A stretch of DNA of 64,000 bases from Setomelanomma holmii (GCA_010015745.1 ML978205.1:1-64000); one strand, 5' to 3'. Counted from the first letter of the stretch, positions 33,479-46,522 are shown. Numbers and translations are program-made. The notes: generated by a model not told the origin, from the letters alone.

Positions 33479-36368
33479 ATGGCGCACCAACAGCCGTCGC
33501 CCACCTTGGGCATGCCTCTCCACCACGGAGGCCCGCATCCTGCGCATGCGCAAGTCAATGGCCATCCACCGCCGACAAACCAGGCCAAGACAGCCTCGCA
33601 GTATCTTGGGCAATTGACAGAAGCCGTCTGGACACAAATGGGTATGCATAGGTCTCTGGGCTAGTCCCACGCGCCTTCGGACTGACTGACCTCTCCCAGG
33701 CTCGCTATCAGAGCAAATGAACGACTTCGAGGGCGCCATGCAGTGCTATGAGCAAGCCTTGAAATTCAATCAATGGTCTGTGCCGGCCATGCAGGGTATC
33801 GCGTGCATTTTGCGCACGAAAGACGCCTTCCCAGCAGCTGTCGAGTATCTGCGCACCATTTTGAAAGTCGACCCCGCCAATGGCGACGTCTGGGGCAGCC
33901 TTGGTAAGCTCCAACAACGCGCAATGCATAATCACTGTCTAACGTCAACAGGACACTGCTATCTCATGATGGATGACCTGCAGCAGGCTTACTCGGCCTA
34001 CCAGCAAGCCCTTTATCATTTGTCTGATCCCAAGGTAAGTCTTTGTGTATAGTCACTAGTCGACACAACACTAATGTTTATTTAGGAGCCCAAGCTTTGG
34101 TATGGAATTGGCATTCTCTACGACCGCTATGGCTCCCTCGAACATGCCGAAGAGGCGTTTTCGCAAGTCATGCGCATGGAGCCAAATTTCGAGAAGGCCA
34201 ATGAGATTTATTTCCGTCTCGGCATAATCTACAAGCAACAGCAGAAGTTCAACCAGAGTTTAGACGTAAGTGTTCATGCCTCATTACGGCCGTACTACTC
34301 TAACACGATCGTAGTGCTTCAAGTACATCGTCACCAACCCTCCTCGTCCCTTGACCGAGGAGGACATCTGGTTCCAGATTGGTCACGTGTACGAACAGCA
34401 AAAGGAGTTCGAGGCTGCGAAGGGCGCCTATCGCAGAGTGCTTGAGCGCGATCCCAACCATGCCAAAGTTCTCCAGCAGCTGGGCTGGCTACATCACCAG
34501 CAGAGCACCAACTATGCCAGCCAGGAGCAGGCGATTGAGTATCTTGAAAAATCAGTGGCTTCCGGTGAGTTTGTCCTCCCATCACGGACCACGCGCATGT
34601 GGCTAATTGCTTATTTCAGACCAAACCGACGCACAAAGCTGGTACTTGCTCGGTCGCTGCTACATGTCACAACAGAAGTACCCGAAGGCGTACGAAGCCT
34701 ATCAGCAAGCTGTGTATCGTGACGGCAGAAACCCAACGTTCTGGTGCAGCATTGGCGTTCTGTACTACCAGATCAACCAGTACCGCGATGCACTGGACGC
34801 ATACTCACGAGCCATCCGACTGAATCCAAACATCTCTGAGGTCTGGTACGACCTGGGAACCTTGGTAAGTACTTAAAGATCGACCACCCTTGATAAATCG
34901 GCTAATAATGGGCCAGTACGAATCTTGTAACAACCAGACCGCCGACGCGCTCGACGCGTACCAACGTGCGGCTGACCTGGACCCTTCGAACGTCCATATC
35001 AAGGCTCGCCTACAGCTCTTGCAGAACGGCCAATCGACTGCTGGTGCTCCTAATGGCAACGCTCCGGTTCCTCAAGATGTGCATCCTCAGGCCTACCAGC
35101 CAGCCTCGGTTCACGGACCAGCTGCTCCCCAATGGGGCGCCCCTCAACCTCAGCAGCCGCCTCAAGGCCCAGCTCCCCCTGCTCTAGCCGGTGGCGGATG
35201 GGATCGACCTCTGGCGCAAATCCGCGATCCTGGACTTCCACCCCAGCAGCTCAACCCATATGAGCAGCGTGAAGGTGTACGTCCACCGACTCAGCATGCT
35301 CCTCAGCGTCCTGTCAGCCCACGGCAAGAGCCCCATAGGCTGTATGGGGAGCCGCCTCGTCCTCCTACTAACGGACCTGGACCCTCAGGTCCTGGCGGTC
35401 CTCCCCCTCCTGGTCCTGGATCAATGCGCCGTGGCATGTCGCCTTCCCCAAAGACCCACCATGTCGCACCGAGCCCTTACCATGCTCCTCCACCACAGCT
35501 TACGCCGCAACCTGCACCTGCTCAGGCCCAGCCTCTCCCACACCACCAGCAGCCACCGCAGCCGACGCGTATTTCTAATCCAAATTACGGTCCTCATGCT
35601 GGCAGCGTGGGTAGTGTTCCTCCACCTCCTCCTCCGCCGCCCACAGGTTTGGCTGGCTCGTCTGCCCAAGGTCCCCCAAGCGCGGGTCCTCTTCCACCTT
35701 ATGGGCGTCCCGCCAGTCCACCGCCTGAAGTGCGCCCGATCGTCGAGAACCGAGCAGGCTCTCCTCGCAACGGCTATCAGGGACCATATCAGCATCACCC
35801 TGATCCTTCCGCTAGCAGCGGAATTGCGAGCGGCGCTCCACCGCCAGCATCGGCCATGGTCGCTGCCGAAGCGGCTGCAAGAGACCGCGATGATCGTCCT
35901 CCAACCGTACCACCCAAGCGACATCGCGAGTGGGAGGAGAATGACAACGTCAACCCTAAGCCACCAACCAATGACGAGAAGCGTCAGAAACTCGAAGAGC
36001 CGCACAGTCGTCGTCCGTCACCCCCACAACCCGTGCACTCACCTCACGTTCCCCGTCAAAGCCCACATGGCACTCCTGATGCACGACGATTCAACGATGG
36101 TTATCATCCTTCAGAGGCTGCTCACCATGCCCCATCGCTACCACCAATGGGTGCAGCACCGCCTTTGCCTCGCATGTCCGAAACACCCAAGCAAGAGCGA
36201 CCTGAGCACCATGAGCCCGCTGCTCGCCATATGGACGTGGATGAGAACTACGATGACGAGGGCGAAGATCCAAAGCCAACAGCTCCAAAGTCTGAGCGTG
36301 GCAGCCCGCGCAATACTTCCGTCAACGGCACTTCCCATGCCCCAACACCAGTCGAGCAGAAGTCTTAG
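33479..36368 (+). CDS. SSN6: Ssn6/Cyc8 general transcriptional corepressor, TPR protein
   Basis: Seven exons (33479-33641, 33700-33903, 33952-34034, 34086-34265, 34315-34564, 34620-34864, 34917-36368) join in frame to 858 residues. A short Pro/His-rich leader is followed by about ten tetratricopeptide repeats over residues 40-400. Examples are NDFEGAMQCYEQALKFN, LQQAYSAYQQALY, GSLEHAEEAFSQVMRMEPN, KEFEAAKGAYRRVLERDPN, YPKAYEAYQQAVYRDGRNP and YRDALDAYSRAIRLNP. The last TPR ends at ADLDPSNVHIKARLQ. The remaining 450 residues are Pro/Gln/His-rich and disordered with acidic and Lys-rich ends, as in fungal Ssn6. The protein partners with Tup1 (RcoA in moulds) and bridges DNA-bound repressors, serving carbon, stress and developmental repression in the nucleus. 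Intron positions inside TPRs and consistent phases make the model reliable. Confidence 0.95.
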
Positions 36369-37242
36369 GAGGAGGTCTTGCTCGAGGAGTTCTTGCTCTC
36401 GTCACCATGACTGGTTGTGGCTCTTCTACAATTGACACCTGCAACTGGTTTGACGTAGTTCCATCAAAAGCATGTTCGTCATATCTTTCTCCTTCTATAC
36501 TTTATTGCAAGGATCCTTTTATCAAGTTGTATACCACTTCCTTGCGTGGAATCCATATGCTCGACGCAGCATGTAACATGACATTCGATATGATGACTTT
36601 GGGGTCTGGTCTAGATTTGGAATGTTTGGCTCGAGTATTTCACGATTTGGATTTCTGGCGATGTGGTCTCTTTTGTAAGCTCCTCGGACTGGGAGGCACG
36701 AATGGCAGATGGTGCCGGATGGCTTTCTGATCTAAGTGTACCTAAGGAATGTTGCCTATAATTGCGCTAGCATATAGCAATAAAACATCAATCATTTACA
36801 GAGCCAATCTTGTGCAATGAACAAGCTGTTCGAATTCTATGAAGATTCATGGAAGGCGTTGTTGGAGCGCGAAGCTGGCGTAGGGGCGGGGCTGGATCTG
36901 CCAGGGAAGGGCCGTAGCTGCATCGCACCTGCGCACGCGTGGAGCTTGACACCTGCGTCATCGGCCAGCAAGCTTCAGATCATGCGCAAGCTACCATTGC
37001 GACCACAATCCACATTCAAACTTCTGATAGACAGATTCAATCCTTCAAGAGCCACCAGACCCCACAAGCTCGAAGCCACCTTTAGCGAGCGTACCTTCTC
37101 GTCGACTGCATCCCGCTCCAAGCAACACTCGGAAGCCTACAGCACTCTCTTATCAGCTTGCACCCTTTGCTCGAACTCCATCCACAACCCCCGAATACGT
37201 CCATTAGGACACCCCGCGCTTAGACTTCCTAGCAAGCGCAAC
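36369..37242. other. Spacer with a possible upstream extension of the next gene
   Basis: About 870 bases. The frame of the next gene stays open upstream to an ATG at 36817, and another ATG at about 36979 would give an Arg/Ser/Thr-rich leader (MRKLPLRPQSTFKLL, TFSSTASRSK) resembling a mitochondrial presequence. It is undecided whether this is translated or is 5' untranslated sequence. Confidence 0.4.
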
Positions 37243-37757
37243 ATGTCTAACGACGACGACTACGCGGCCTTCCTCGACAAAGCGAACCAAGACACGGGCG
37301 ATGCACAGCAGCAGGACGCTTCGTCGAAAAAGAAGAAGAGCTATGGCACAAAGAGTGTAGATATAGCAGTACCGAAAGTGCTGGAGCAGGTGGAGGAATA
37401 CTACGTCAGTGATGCAGACGAACCGTTCGAGCCTGTTGCACTGAAGTTCGATGGAAAGGAAATAACAGCCGGTATGTCCTTCATGCACACGCCGTACATG
37501 TCCTATAGGATAAGGCTAACGATACCACAGATGATTTGAGTAAACTCCTAGACGGGAAGAACGTGGAGGAAGTGTCGCCGAAGAGCTTTGAGAAACAGTA
37601 CAAGAAGGTCATTGATGCGGTGAAGGAAGCGGGTAATGGGAGTGTCAACGTATTTGAGGTGGAGATTGACAAGACAAGGACGGAGTACTATTTTGTTTCT
37701 GTGAATGCAAAGGAGGGGAGGATGGTGGGGTTGAAGGCGTTGAGTGTTGAGTCGTAA
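37243..37757 (+). CDS. Small acidic conserved-looking protein of unknown function
   Basis: Exons 37243-37471 and 37531-37757 give 151 residues. The sequence starts MSNDDDYAAFLDKANQDTG, passes a Lys patch (SSKKKKSYGTKSVD), then IAVPKVLEQVEEYYVSDADE, FEPVALKFDGKEI, DDLSKLLDGKNVEEVSPKSF and a C-terminal alpha/beta-like segment (FEVEIDKTRTEYYFVSVNA, GRMVGLKALSVES). There is no signal peptide if the start is at 37243. With the upstream in-frame ATGs (36817 or near 36979) it would gain a basic, Ser/Thr-rich presequence and might be mitochondrial. The ATG at 37243 has a good context (CGCAACATGTCT). The intron is a normal GTATGT-to-ACAG intron of 59 bases with matching phase. No family was recognised, but even hydrophobic patterning and a clean splice support a real gene. 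Confidence 0.75.
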
Positions 37758-39700
37758 TACGCTGTGTAAAGGAAGCACACAGAACAGCGGAAGTGCAACA
37801 AGAATACCATTCAAATTTTCCATGCGCAAAACACTTCTCTAGGTCAAGCTTCCTGATTGTGACAACACTGCAACAGCCTCGAACACATCCCAGCTGTACG
37901 TCTCAGCTCCTATCGATACCATCAGCTCGCGTTCATGAGACTCAGCCCTACAAAAACCAACGGCGCACGTTGATTCGCTGGTTGCTATCTGGTAGTACAC
38001 CCAATCACGGGACCGCCTCGGCACCAGACGAATAAGTCGGAATGGCGCCTAGCCATCGCAATCTCGGATGTTTTGCAAAGGCCGCTTGGCGGGTAGGGCG
38101 AAGGGGGCGCAGCACCACAGTATCGGTCTGCTCGTGTGCTGGCTATGTCCTGTCTGTGATATGAAAGATTCGGACTTTGTATTGAAGGTAAAGCCCTCGA
38201 AACTTGTTTACTTCTGCTATCTGCGCAAAAAGAAAGCAATGAGATGTTACCAACACGAAGTGGCAGAAGCGAAGGATCAAGAGGGTGTTCTCATAACGGC
38301 GGATCTGCCCGCAATACGACACGATAGCAAAACCTTGGGAGTCCGGAACACAAGCCAGGCCAGATCGCAGCCGGCCTCACAGTCGGCAAACAAGGACATG
38401 AGTGCTTCAGTATCGATAGAACACTCTGCACAACACAGTGGACTATTTCGAAATATCGATAGCTGGGAGGTCTAAACAAGTTCGGCAAGCATGACCGATG
38501 TGGTTCGGGAAGGCTGGGCAGGGAGAGTGTTATTTTATGTGGTGCGACGCGTAATCGCAGAGGCCAGTTTACGCCCATCTCAATCTCAAATCGCGGCGCG
38601 TGCTCTATGGTGGAAGCGTGCCATGCTTCTGTGTTTAGCACGAGCACATGCGAGGGCAGAAGTGACATGCAGCAACTATAATCGGACCGCAGGGCGTTGT
38701 TTGTTAGGAAACAAGAGTGCGGCGGCGATGACGAGTGTGCGGTGATGCAGCGACTCGAGCGATCGTCGACGGGCGGTGGTCAGGGGCGTCCAGGGCTGCC
38801 ATGGCGGCGCATGACAGCATTGAAATGATCGGCCAAGCACAGCTGTTTCGCACCTGACAGCCTCGGTGTGAAGTCTTGTTTCTCGCAGCGCAGCACAGCA
38901 CAGCAGGGGGAGCTGCGAGAGCAAGAGGGCAAAACGCCAGTCTCTCCTGTTGAGTGGGCTACAGCCGTTGACACTATTAGCCACTACATTTTTAGCAAAG
39001 CCATCCCGCATGAGTGCGTAAGCGGCAGCACCAAGAGTGGCCGCATGCAAGCGCCTGTCGAAGCCCCATTGGCTGCTCCTTGATCGAGCTTCGAGATCTT
39101 CGCTCCCTGAAGCCGGACAGGGACCAGAGCTTGCTGAGGGCCTGCTCGCTGCTCAACCGCTCGCCACTGCTTGTACCTCTCTGATACTGCGACGCTGTGC
39201 ACTGCATCTTCACTCACTCTGCCCTCTACACCTTTGCACGCCGACGCCCTCATTTCCGCATTCCCCCCGATTAGCCTACGCCGGCCATAACGTCGAGGCT
39301 GCCTTCCCGGACGCACGTTTAGAGTGCCAAGCGCGCGTTCCTGGCGTACCTACCCTGTACGGACGCCCTTCCCTGTTTCGTGCCAGGAGCGAACAAGACC
39401 TCCTTTGAACGTGGAATTCTGTCTTCGTCTGCACCAGCTCCTTCCTGCTCCTCACCAGCAGCGATACCGAGCAGCTTTTCGGCCTTGATCATTCCGAGGG
39501 ATTGCGTGTTACTGCATAGCGCCGCTGGTTGCCCCGTCACCGACGCCCGTCTGCAGGCACTTGCAGCTCGCTCCCTTTGCTGGAATTCACCGTTGCGTGC
39601 CGCAGCCCACCACAACACTCGTTTACCACAACACCTCCAGCGCTCTGGCGCCCTAGCAGACCACATCCGTTAACCCACTCACCCTATACGCTCGCTCACC
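37758..39700. other. Spacer and promoter region upstream of the Kre6/Skn1 gene
   Basis: About 1.9 kb without a recognisable gene. The part from 39,400 to 39,700 is C/T- and CACC-rich, the usual look of a long fungal 5' leader. Open frames here are short and overlap on both strands. Confidence 0.5.
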
Positions 39701-41915
39701 ATGTCGCTCACGCCCCAATCCCCGCGAGGCAATGGCCCACCGCACATTCGCCTTAATTCCGGAACACAAGAAGCCACGACAGACGACAACTCGTCGCCCC
39801 AGCTGCGGCCCAGCACAGCGAGGACGAACTCTGCGCGCTCCTTGACGCAGCCCATGCGTCCCAGCATCGCACCAATAAACCCAGGCCTGCGGTCGCCCAC
39901 AGTTCCTTCATTATACAAGAACGCAGGCGTTGCAGAGTCGGCGGAAATGCTGCTGCCGCCGAAGAAGCTGAAGACACGGGCTTATCGAGATGAGTCGCCG
40001 ATGCGGTCGCCATCAGCCATGTCGTCGCGGCGGTCGAGTTGGAGCTCGGACATGACTCGTGACTCGAGAGGGCCGTTTGCCTCGCCATTCGACGACTCGA
40101 GAGCGCCATCAAGAGCAGGCAGCGATGATGACCTGAATACGCAGACGGTGTCGGAGAAGTTCAACATATTACCATCGGCAGGACTACTATTGTTCCCGGA
40201 GGATGTGGAGAAGGACGACTACCTGCACAACCCAGACCCAAACGAGAAGGAGAAGCGAGACTGCGACATCTTCACGAGGAGAGGTGTCGTCAACGTTGGC
40301 GGTCTAGCGCTGCTTGCGCTGGGCATTCTGTTCCTGTTCATCGGCTACCCTATCCTGTATGTTCTTCGCCATGATCCAATGCTCTGTTCGTGTTTTGCTA
40401 ACCTTCTCCAGCACTTTTGTCGACAAATTGACAAAACCAACGATAGGGCCTTGCACAAACAATGCATTGTGCATCAAGGGCAAAGAAAGCGAGCCACTAT
40501 TAAAGAACCTTCGCACAGGTCTGATCGATCCTGACACGCCGCAAAGTGCGATGACGCGTACATCATCCGAGGGCAAGAAGCAGAAGCTCGTTTTCTCCGA
40601 CGAGTTCAATACCGACGGGCGCACATTTTACGATGGCGACGACCCGTATTTCCAGGCTGTCGATATCTGGTACGGAGCTACCCAGGATATCGAGGTAAGT
40701 CTTGAGACAGCTCAGCTCGACAGGCAGTTCTAATTTCCCACAGTGGTACGACCCTGATGCAGCCTACACTGAAAATGGCACGCTTGTTTTTAAATTTGAT
40801 CTTTTCGAGAACCACGGTCTCAAGTATCGATCTGGCATGGTCCAATCGTGGAATAAGCTTTGCTACAAAGGCGGACATCTGGAGGCCAGTATCTCTCTAC
40901 CTGGCAAGGGAGATGTCAGTGGTTTCTGGCCTGGTTTCTGGACGATGGGCAACCTCGCTCGCCCTGGTTACCTTGCATCGACTGAAGGTCTTTGGCCGTA
41001 CAGCTACCACGACAAGTGCGATGTGGGCATCACGCCAAACCAAAGTTCGTATGACGGCTTGAGCTATCTTCCTGGAATGAAGCTACCAGCCTGCACATGC
41101 TCAGGCGAGGATCATCCTAACCCAGGCAAATCTCGAAGCGCCCCGGAAATCGATGCTCTGGAAGGTTCAGTCCATTTCATTGGGCCTGGCAATACCAACG
41201 CTGTCGGTGTTGTGTCGCAGTCTTTCCAGGCAGCTCCTTTTGATACCTGGTACCAGCCCGATTATGGTAAGTATTTCCTTGCTTGATTGAGATGCACCTG
41301 ACTAACACCTACTAGACTACCTCGAGGTGTACGACACATCAATCACCATGATGAATGCTTACAAGGGTGGACCTTTCCAGCAGGCCATTTCAGGTCTTAC
41401 CAACTTGAACAATGATTGGTACGACGGCAAGTCATATCAGAAGTACGCGTTCGAATACAAGACCGGCAGTGATGGGTACATCACCTGGTATGTGGGTGAC
41501 GACAAAACATGGACGCTCCAAGCTCCTGCCACACGACCCAACGGCAACATTGGCACACGAGTCATTCCTGAGGAGCCCATGACAATCATTGCCAACTCTG
41601 GCATGTCCAATAGTTTCGCTGCCATTGATGTCGAAACCATCAACGCTGGCCTACCTTCACTGATGCGCATTGATTACATTCGCATCTACCAGGACGCAGA
41701 CCAAGACAATGACGATGACTTCATGACCTGCGATCCACCAGGTTACCCAACCACGGACTACATCAAGAAGCACCCGGAGCCATACGCAAACCCCAACCTC
41801 ACTAACTGGTAAGTCTATATGCTCCAAGATATTTGAGCACCACTGACATCCAAATAGGAAGTCAACTGGCTTCGATTGGCCAAAAAACTCCTTCATGAAC
41901 GGATGCTCGAAGTGA
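39701..41915 (+). CDS. Kre6/Skn1-type beta-glucan synthesis protein, GH16-like
   Basis: Exons 39701-40356, 40412-40694, 40744-41266, 41316-41808 and 41858-41915 give 670 residues. A Ser/Pro/Arg-rich cytosolic N-terminus of about 195 residues precedes one membrane helix (GGLALLALGILFLFIGYPIL), so the protein is type II with a lumenal catalytic-like domain. That domain has LVFSDEFNTDGRTF, GMVQSWNKLCYKGGHLE, GFWPGFWTMGNL and the GH16 core EIDALEG at about residue 447, with both acidic residues retained. It ends with LMRIDYIRIYQD and a Cys-containing tail, NSFMNGCSK. Kre6 and Skn1 act in the secretory pathway and at the cell surface in synthesis of beta-1,6-glucan of the wall. The tiny final exon is secured by an in-frame join that restores NLTNWKSTGFDWP. 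Kre6 and Skn1 cannot be told apart from sequence alone. Confidence 0.95.
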
Positions 41916-44370
41916 AGCTTATCTGCTTGACATCAGCGACAGCATCTTTATCGCCATCGGAACTGCTGGATCACGTTCCCTGTTTCTTCCATTGTCGACT
42001 ACTACCTAATGTGGCCACGGCAAACACGACAAATACCCACTTCATTTGCACGCATAAATGGATCATCGACCTCTCTCGCACAAAAGCACGTTAATTCTAG
42101 ACGTTTTTTCCTTCTCCCATCTTGGAGCCACAAGACAGCATTTGCATTGGCGTTTGACGACACGGCGTCTTAACCACTTACATTCTAATCTTCCTCCCGG
42201 CGGTTGCCTTGCGAAACTAACTCGTCGGAACATATACGGTGCCCCGTTAAACTTGTATATCACGGCATTTTTTCTGACTGGATGCATCGCCCCTGTACAA
42301 AGCATTTTCGCGGCACTACTTTTGGATTTTGTGCTTTGGATTCTTCTGTCTGCTGGGCATGATGAGCTGTTGGACGCTCTCATTTTCGTTTCTTCGATTA
42401 TCGCTCGCTGTTGGAAAGTTTTTCACTTGGAGATTGTGTTGGGTACTGGTGTGATGGCAAGGCAAGGGATATTATGACTTGCTGGATGGTGTCTTTGGGC
42501 GTTTCCTTCTAATATCTGCGAGGAGGGATGGGAATAGAGGCGAAGGAGGGGAGTGAGGTGGACGAGGAAGATATCGAGCATATCAAACAAATATTCCCAA
42601 AATTCAATTAAAACGTTCAAAACAACTTGGCTACTTTATCCTGCTTTTATTGCATAGTACACATTTGGCATACACTCCTCCTTGCCGACATGCCTTGGTG
42701 AAGGCGCTCTTTAAAGCTTCAACTTAAAGTGCATTCCTTGCGCCTGCAAACGAACAAAATGTCCAACAAATGCATAACATCTCCAAGCACATCTTTAAAC
42801 CTCTAAGCTCAATCTCGGCTCACGATCCGGCTCCCTGGCGCAAGTTCGCAAGAGTGAGCACTGGTGAAACGCCTCTCCCGTCCCTTTCGCAATCGCAATC
42901 GCGCTAAAGTGCGCAGAGCTAGGATCTTCCCGCTTCGTTCAGCAGCCTGAACCCCTTTTGCGTGCATGATGGCTAGTGGGGGAATCGACACTTGAGTGCG
43001 GGGAGTTGCTGGATTGGGTAGGTTGGCAATGTGGTTTGAGGAGATTGGTTACATCCAAGAAGGAATGATGTGGTTGGTTGGTACGGAGGTGGGTTGTGGG
43101 TATCGTGAGGGGGCAGGCTGTAGGGTGTTGGATGGATGGGATTGTGAGAGCGAGACTGCAGGTGTGGGTAGAGTGTGTTGAGTAACGGATGTGCATTATA
43201 CTAGATTGCTCATTTGACGGGTTTGATTGTGTGCGGTCGAGTGTTGATAGCTCGAAAGTTCGGGCGTACAATGGTTCAAAGTTTGTGCGAGAAGGCAGTA
43301 TTGCATCTCAGACGGGTTTGGCCTCAGTGGGGATAGCATGCTATATCAATAGCCTTGAGAAGGCAGGTAGACCATATCTTCGCTGCAGATCAACAGATGT
43401 CGAAGGGTCCTCGAAATGCTGCAGATCAGGTTCAAGGACTGGGTTTAATCTCTGGTTATGTTGCTGAGATGGAAGCAACGATGCAGGTAGCGTCAAGGTG
43501 GCCCTAGGCTGTTTCCCGAGGTCGTTTCTCGCCTTTGGTAGTCGTGCTTTGTTTAATTTCTCCCTGCCACCATTCGCGATCGAGAGTTTCAGGTTCTTGA
43601 TCTTTTGTCGACATGTTAAATGCGTCTTTTGTTTCCAAGCACGTACTTACAATAGTCATGGCAGCTCGAATACATCCACAAGTCGCTTCCGCCGCTGCAT
43701 GTGTCGCAATTGCAGAATGGCCACCGCGATGCTGATCATAGCGACCACGAGTGCAAGGACACCCAGAATGATGGTGGAGGCTGCATCTTGAGCAGCAGCC
43801 TCGTGAGATCTCGCAAGCACGACCTAGAGTGTGATTCTTCGCTCGTTGAGGAAGGATGACAGCGCCAGGGAAGAGGTGGTCGTGGAGTGCATCACAATTG
43901 AATGAGCAATAAAGCACCAAGAGTTCGTAACCAGACTGGCATTTTCGGGAAGTGCTGTCGAACCATCTTATACAGTCCCCGCGCACACGAATCGCACTGC
44001 TCACGCAAAGAGGCTGCCATTCAATTTCCTCCGACAACACGCACACGGGTGCGAGGGCAATCAGAAAGCTCGTTGGAGATGTGCGACTATGCGACGAAAA
44101 ACATCGGTGCAGAACGACGCGCCGAAGCCAGGGAACGCTACGACGTGTAGCGCAGGGCAACTGCGAAGAGTGCGAAAACTGCGAGAGTTGCGAAGATGGC
44201 GCATGCATGCGAACAGATCAGGCCAATCGGCCGTCCGATATCACAGCCACACCGCCGCCAAGCAACAACATACAGCCTGATGGAGAAAAGCCGTACCGGG
44301 CCACTTGCCTCTGTTCGTTGAGCAGTCTCTCGAGATCTCATCCACTTCTTCACTTGTCTACTGAATATCC
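41916..44370. other. Gene-poor spacer, with one small membrane ORF
   Basis: About 2.5 kb. The first part is 3' untranslated sequence of the Kre6-type gene. A G/T-rich plus strand at 43,000-43,180 has no coding signal. The only protein-like segment is the short minus-strand membrane frame at 43656-43825, listed separately. Confidence 0.5.
43656..43825 (-). CDS. Possible terminal exon of a small single-span membrane protein
   Basis: One minus-strand frame reads SHEAAAQDAASTIILGVLAL, then a hydrophobic run VVAMISIAVAIL and a basic stretch QLRHMQRRKRLVDVFELP before the stop at 43656. A small polar segment, one strongly hydrophobic helix and a positively charged tail follow the positive-inside pattern of a real membrane protein. 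There is no ATG between the upstream stop (complement of 43826-43828) and the helix, so either a 5' exon was not found or the segment is a chance frame. An AG acceptor (CTCTAG) sits exactly at the upstream edge, which fits a second exon. No homologue was recognised. Confidence 0.35.
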
Positions 44371-46276
44371 ATGGAGCACAACGATGACATCGAGCCATGC
44401 TCGCCGAAAAGATGGAGGGAGATTCCCCGGCTACAACGTCCGATTACCAGCCCGTACAGTCGCCGCAGAAGCTCTCCTCAAGCCTGTCGTCGCATAATGA
44501 CTGACGCCCTGGCTACTAATGGTGCTGGTGGGGCCAACAGTGACACCCATACAATTCCTTCGTCTACGAAGAGACGTAAGCTGAACACCATCAAATGCGA
44601 CAGATGTCGGATCGACAAACAACGAGTATGCATCGACGGGAGCAGTCTGCTACGCATGACTGCTGACATAAACAGTGCGAACCGACCCTTCGACTCTGGC
44701 CAGCTAATTGCCATCGCTGTATTGAGAAAGACCTCCCATGTTCCGAAGGAAAGAGAGCTGAGCGTACCGACCGAAAACCCCGTGGACCTCGTCCAGCTGT
44801 GCACAAGACTGTGAAGGATAGCACCACCATAGAGCTTCGGACGACCTTGCAGCATTGGTAAGTTCGAATTCACCGTAGACAGTGTCCTAAGTAGCTGACT
44901 GGTTCTATGGAAATGCGTTTGATTTGCTGACTATTCCGCGTAGGATGTTTCTGTATAGGTATCGGAAGAACCTGTCTTCTCTTGCCGGCTGGTACCACGA
45001 TCTACAAGAAGACATGACAGAACCATTCGGAATATCGCCGTCGGCGTGGCGTACCCATATCAGTGACACGGACTTGAAGGCATCGCCAGAACACCTCATG
45101 AGGTTACTGGACCTGACATTTCACAAGCTTACGGTAATATTAATGGCCAAGGACAACGCCCGAAGTTGGACCAATTCATGGCTACGCATATTACTGGAGG
45201 AAGGTCGAGCGCCCGAAACCTTTAAGGACAAGTGTATCTGTGAGCAAATAGCTCATGACCCATTCCTTCGTGCTCACGTGGATAACCAGGATCCTTTGGG
45301 CGAGTTTCTGACCCTTCAGGATCTTCTCACTACATTTCTTAGCGCGCCCGATGGACGAATATGCCTTAACGTGGACAGTGGACTGTCCTGTCATTATGCA
45401 TGCGTAAGACAAGCTCTGGAACGTTATTGCAAGGCGTCAGCATCAGCCCTTACGTTAGCATCCGAGACTTTCGAAACACTGGAAATGATTGGAGCTGCAG
45501 CCACATCTCAAAGAATCGGGTTATACCATCCCAGGATATTCCAAGATTATCATTTCGCGCATCGATGCAATCTGGGCACGATTCCCCATGGTCTCGGGCA
45601 GCACATCAAGCATGTGGATATAAACTTCGCAGGAGTCGCCCAGTGTTCTAATTCAGATGGCGTGAACCAACAAGATGTCCTTGGCCGAACACCACTGCAT
45701 GTTGCGTGCGCACAGAACAACAATTGGACCGCCGTGCAGTGCCTCCTCGATATGGGCGCTAATGTCAATCTCAAAACAATGTATGGAAGCACAGCGTTGC
45801 ACTATGCGGCAGCCCTTGGCCACGAAGAGGTCTGTAAACGGCTATTGAGAAACGCAGAGCCATCCTACGTTAATGAGTACGATGAAGCAGGAAGAAATGC
45901 TGGATTTTATGCGAACGAGGCGGGACACGACGAGGTCGTTAAGCTCTTGGACTCACATGCTGGACATCTTATCCTGGATGAACTGCACATCATCGAAGAC
46001 ATAGCTCGTGATAGGAGCCTCGATCCAGCTGCAGGCTTTCTACGGTCTCAGCTTGGTATTTCGTCGTTCACCGAACCCAACGTGGAGAGTGCAGCGGAAA
46101 GAGTCGAAAACTTGCAGAACTTACACATTGGCGAGGGTACATCTGATCAGCATTCAAACGATGTCCCTTCGCCCTTTGGTCAGTTCGTAGCTCTACCCAG
46201 CAATTACACGGCCAGTACTACCTCGGGCAAGAGCAAGTGGAGCCTCCGCAGTGCGCTGGCTCATGGTGCTTTGTAG
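44371..46276 (+). CDS. Zn2Cys6 transcription-factor-like protein with ankyrin repeats
   Basis: Exons 44371-44625, 44676-44857 and 44944-46276 give 589 residues; an ATG at 44497 would give 547. Removing the first intron completes a Zn2Cys6 cluster: CDRCRIDKQR joins CEPTLRLWPANCHRC, and the sixth cysteine is in KDLPC (residues about 76-107). A helical middle region has no recognised domain (FLYRYRKNLSSLAGWYHDLQ onward). Residues about 386-490 form ankyrin repeats: DVLGRTPLHVACAQNN, VQCLLDMGANVNLKT, GSTALHYAAALGHEEVCKRL and NAGFYANEAGHDEVVKLL. Zn2Cys6 proteins bind DNA as nuclear regulators; ankyrin repeats mediate protein contacts. The usual fungal_trans domain is not visible. It converges on the P450 gene, with 246 bases between the stops. 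Function is unknown; the combination is uncommon. Confidence 0.85.
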
Positions 46277-46522
46277 ACAACAGGGGCACGACAGAGCGAT
46301 TGCGGTGGATGGCGAAGAGCCTGGTTTGCTAGCATACCCTAATCTCTGTCTTCTTTAGTCTCACGTCACAAATACACGGGTAATGCATCCCTTGATGCCA
46401 AAAGTTATGTCCATCATCCAAAACCATTGATTGCCAGCATGACAGTATCGTGGTATATATAGCCAAAAGAAGACATGCGCCATAAGGAAAGCACCCTTCC
46501 AACTCCATCATGATCACCACAA

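Noticed and set aside
43504..44208. 234-codon minus-strand open frame
   Set aside because: Its translation is Cys/His/Ser-rich low-complexity sequence; another frame of the same strand gives the more protein-like membrane segment at 43656-43825.
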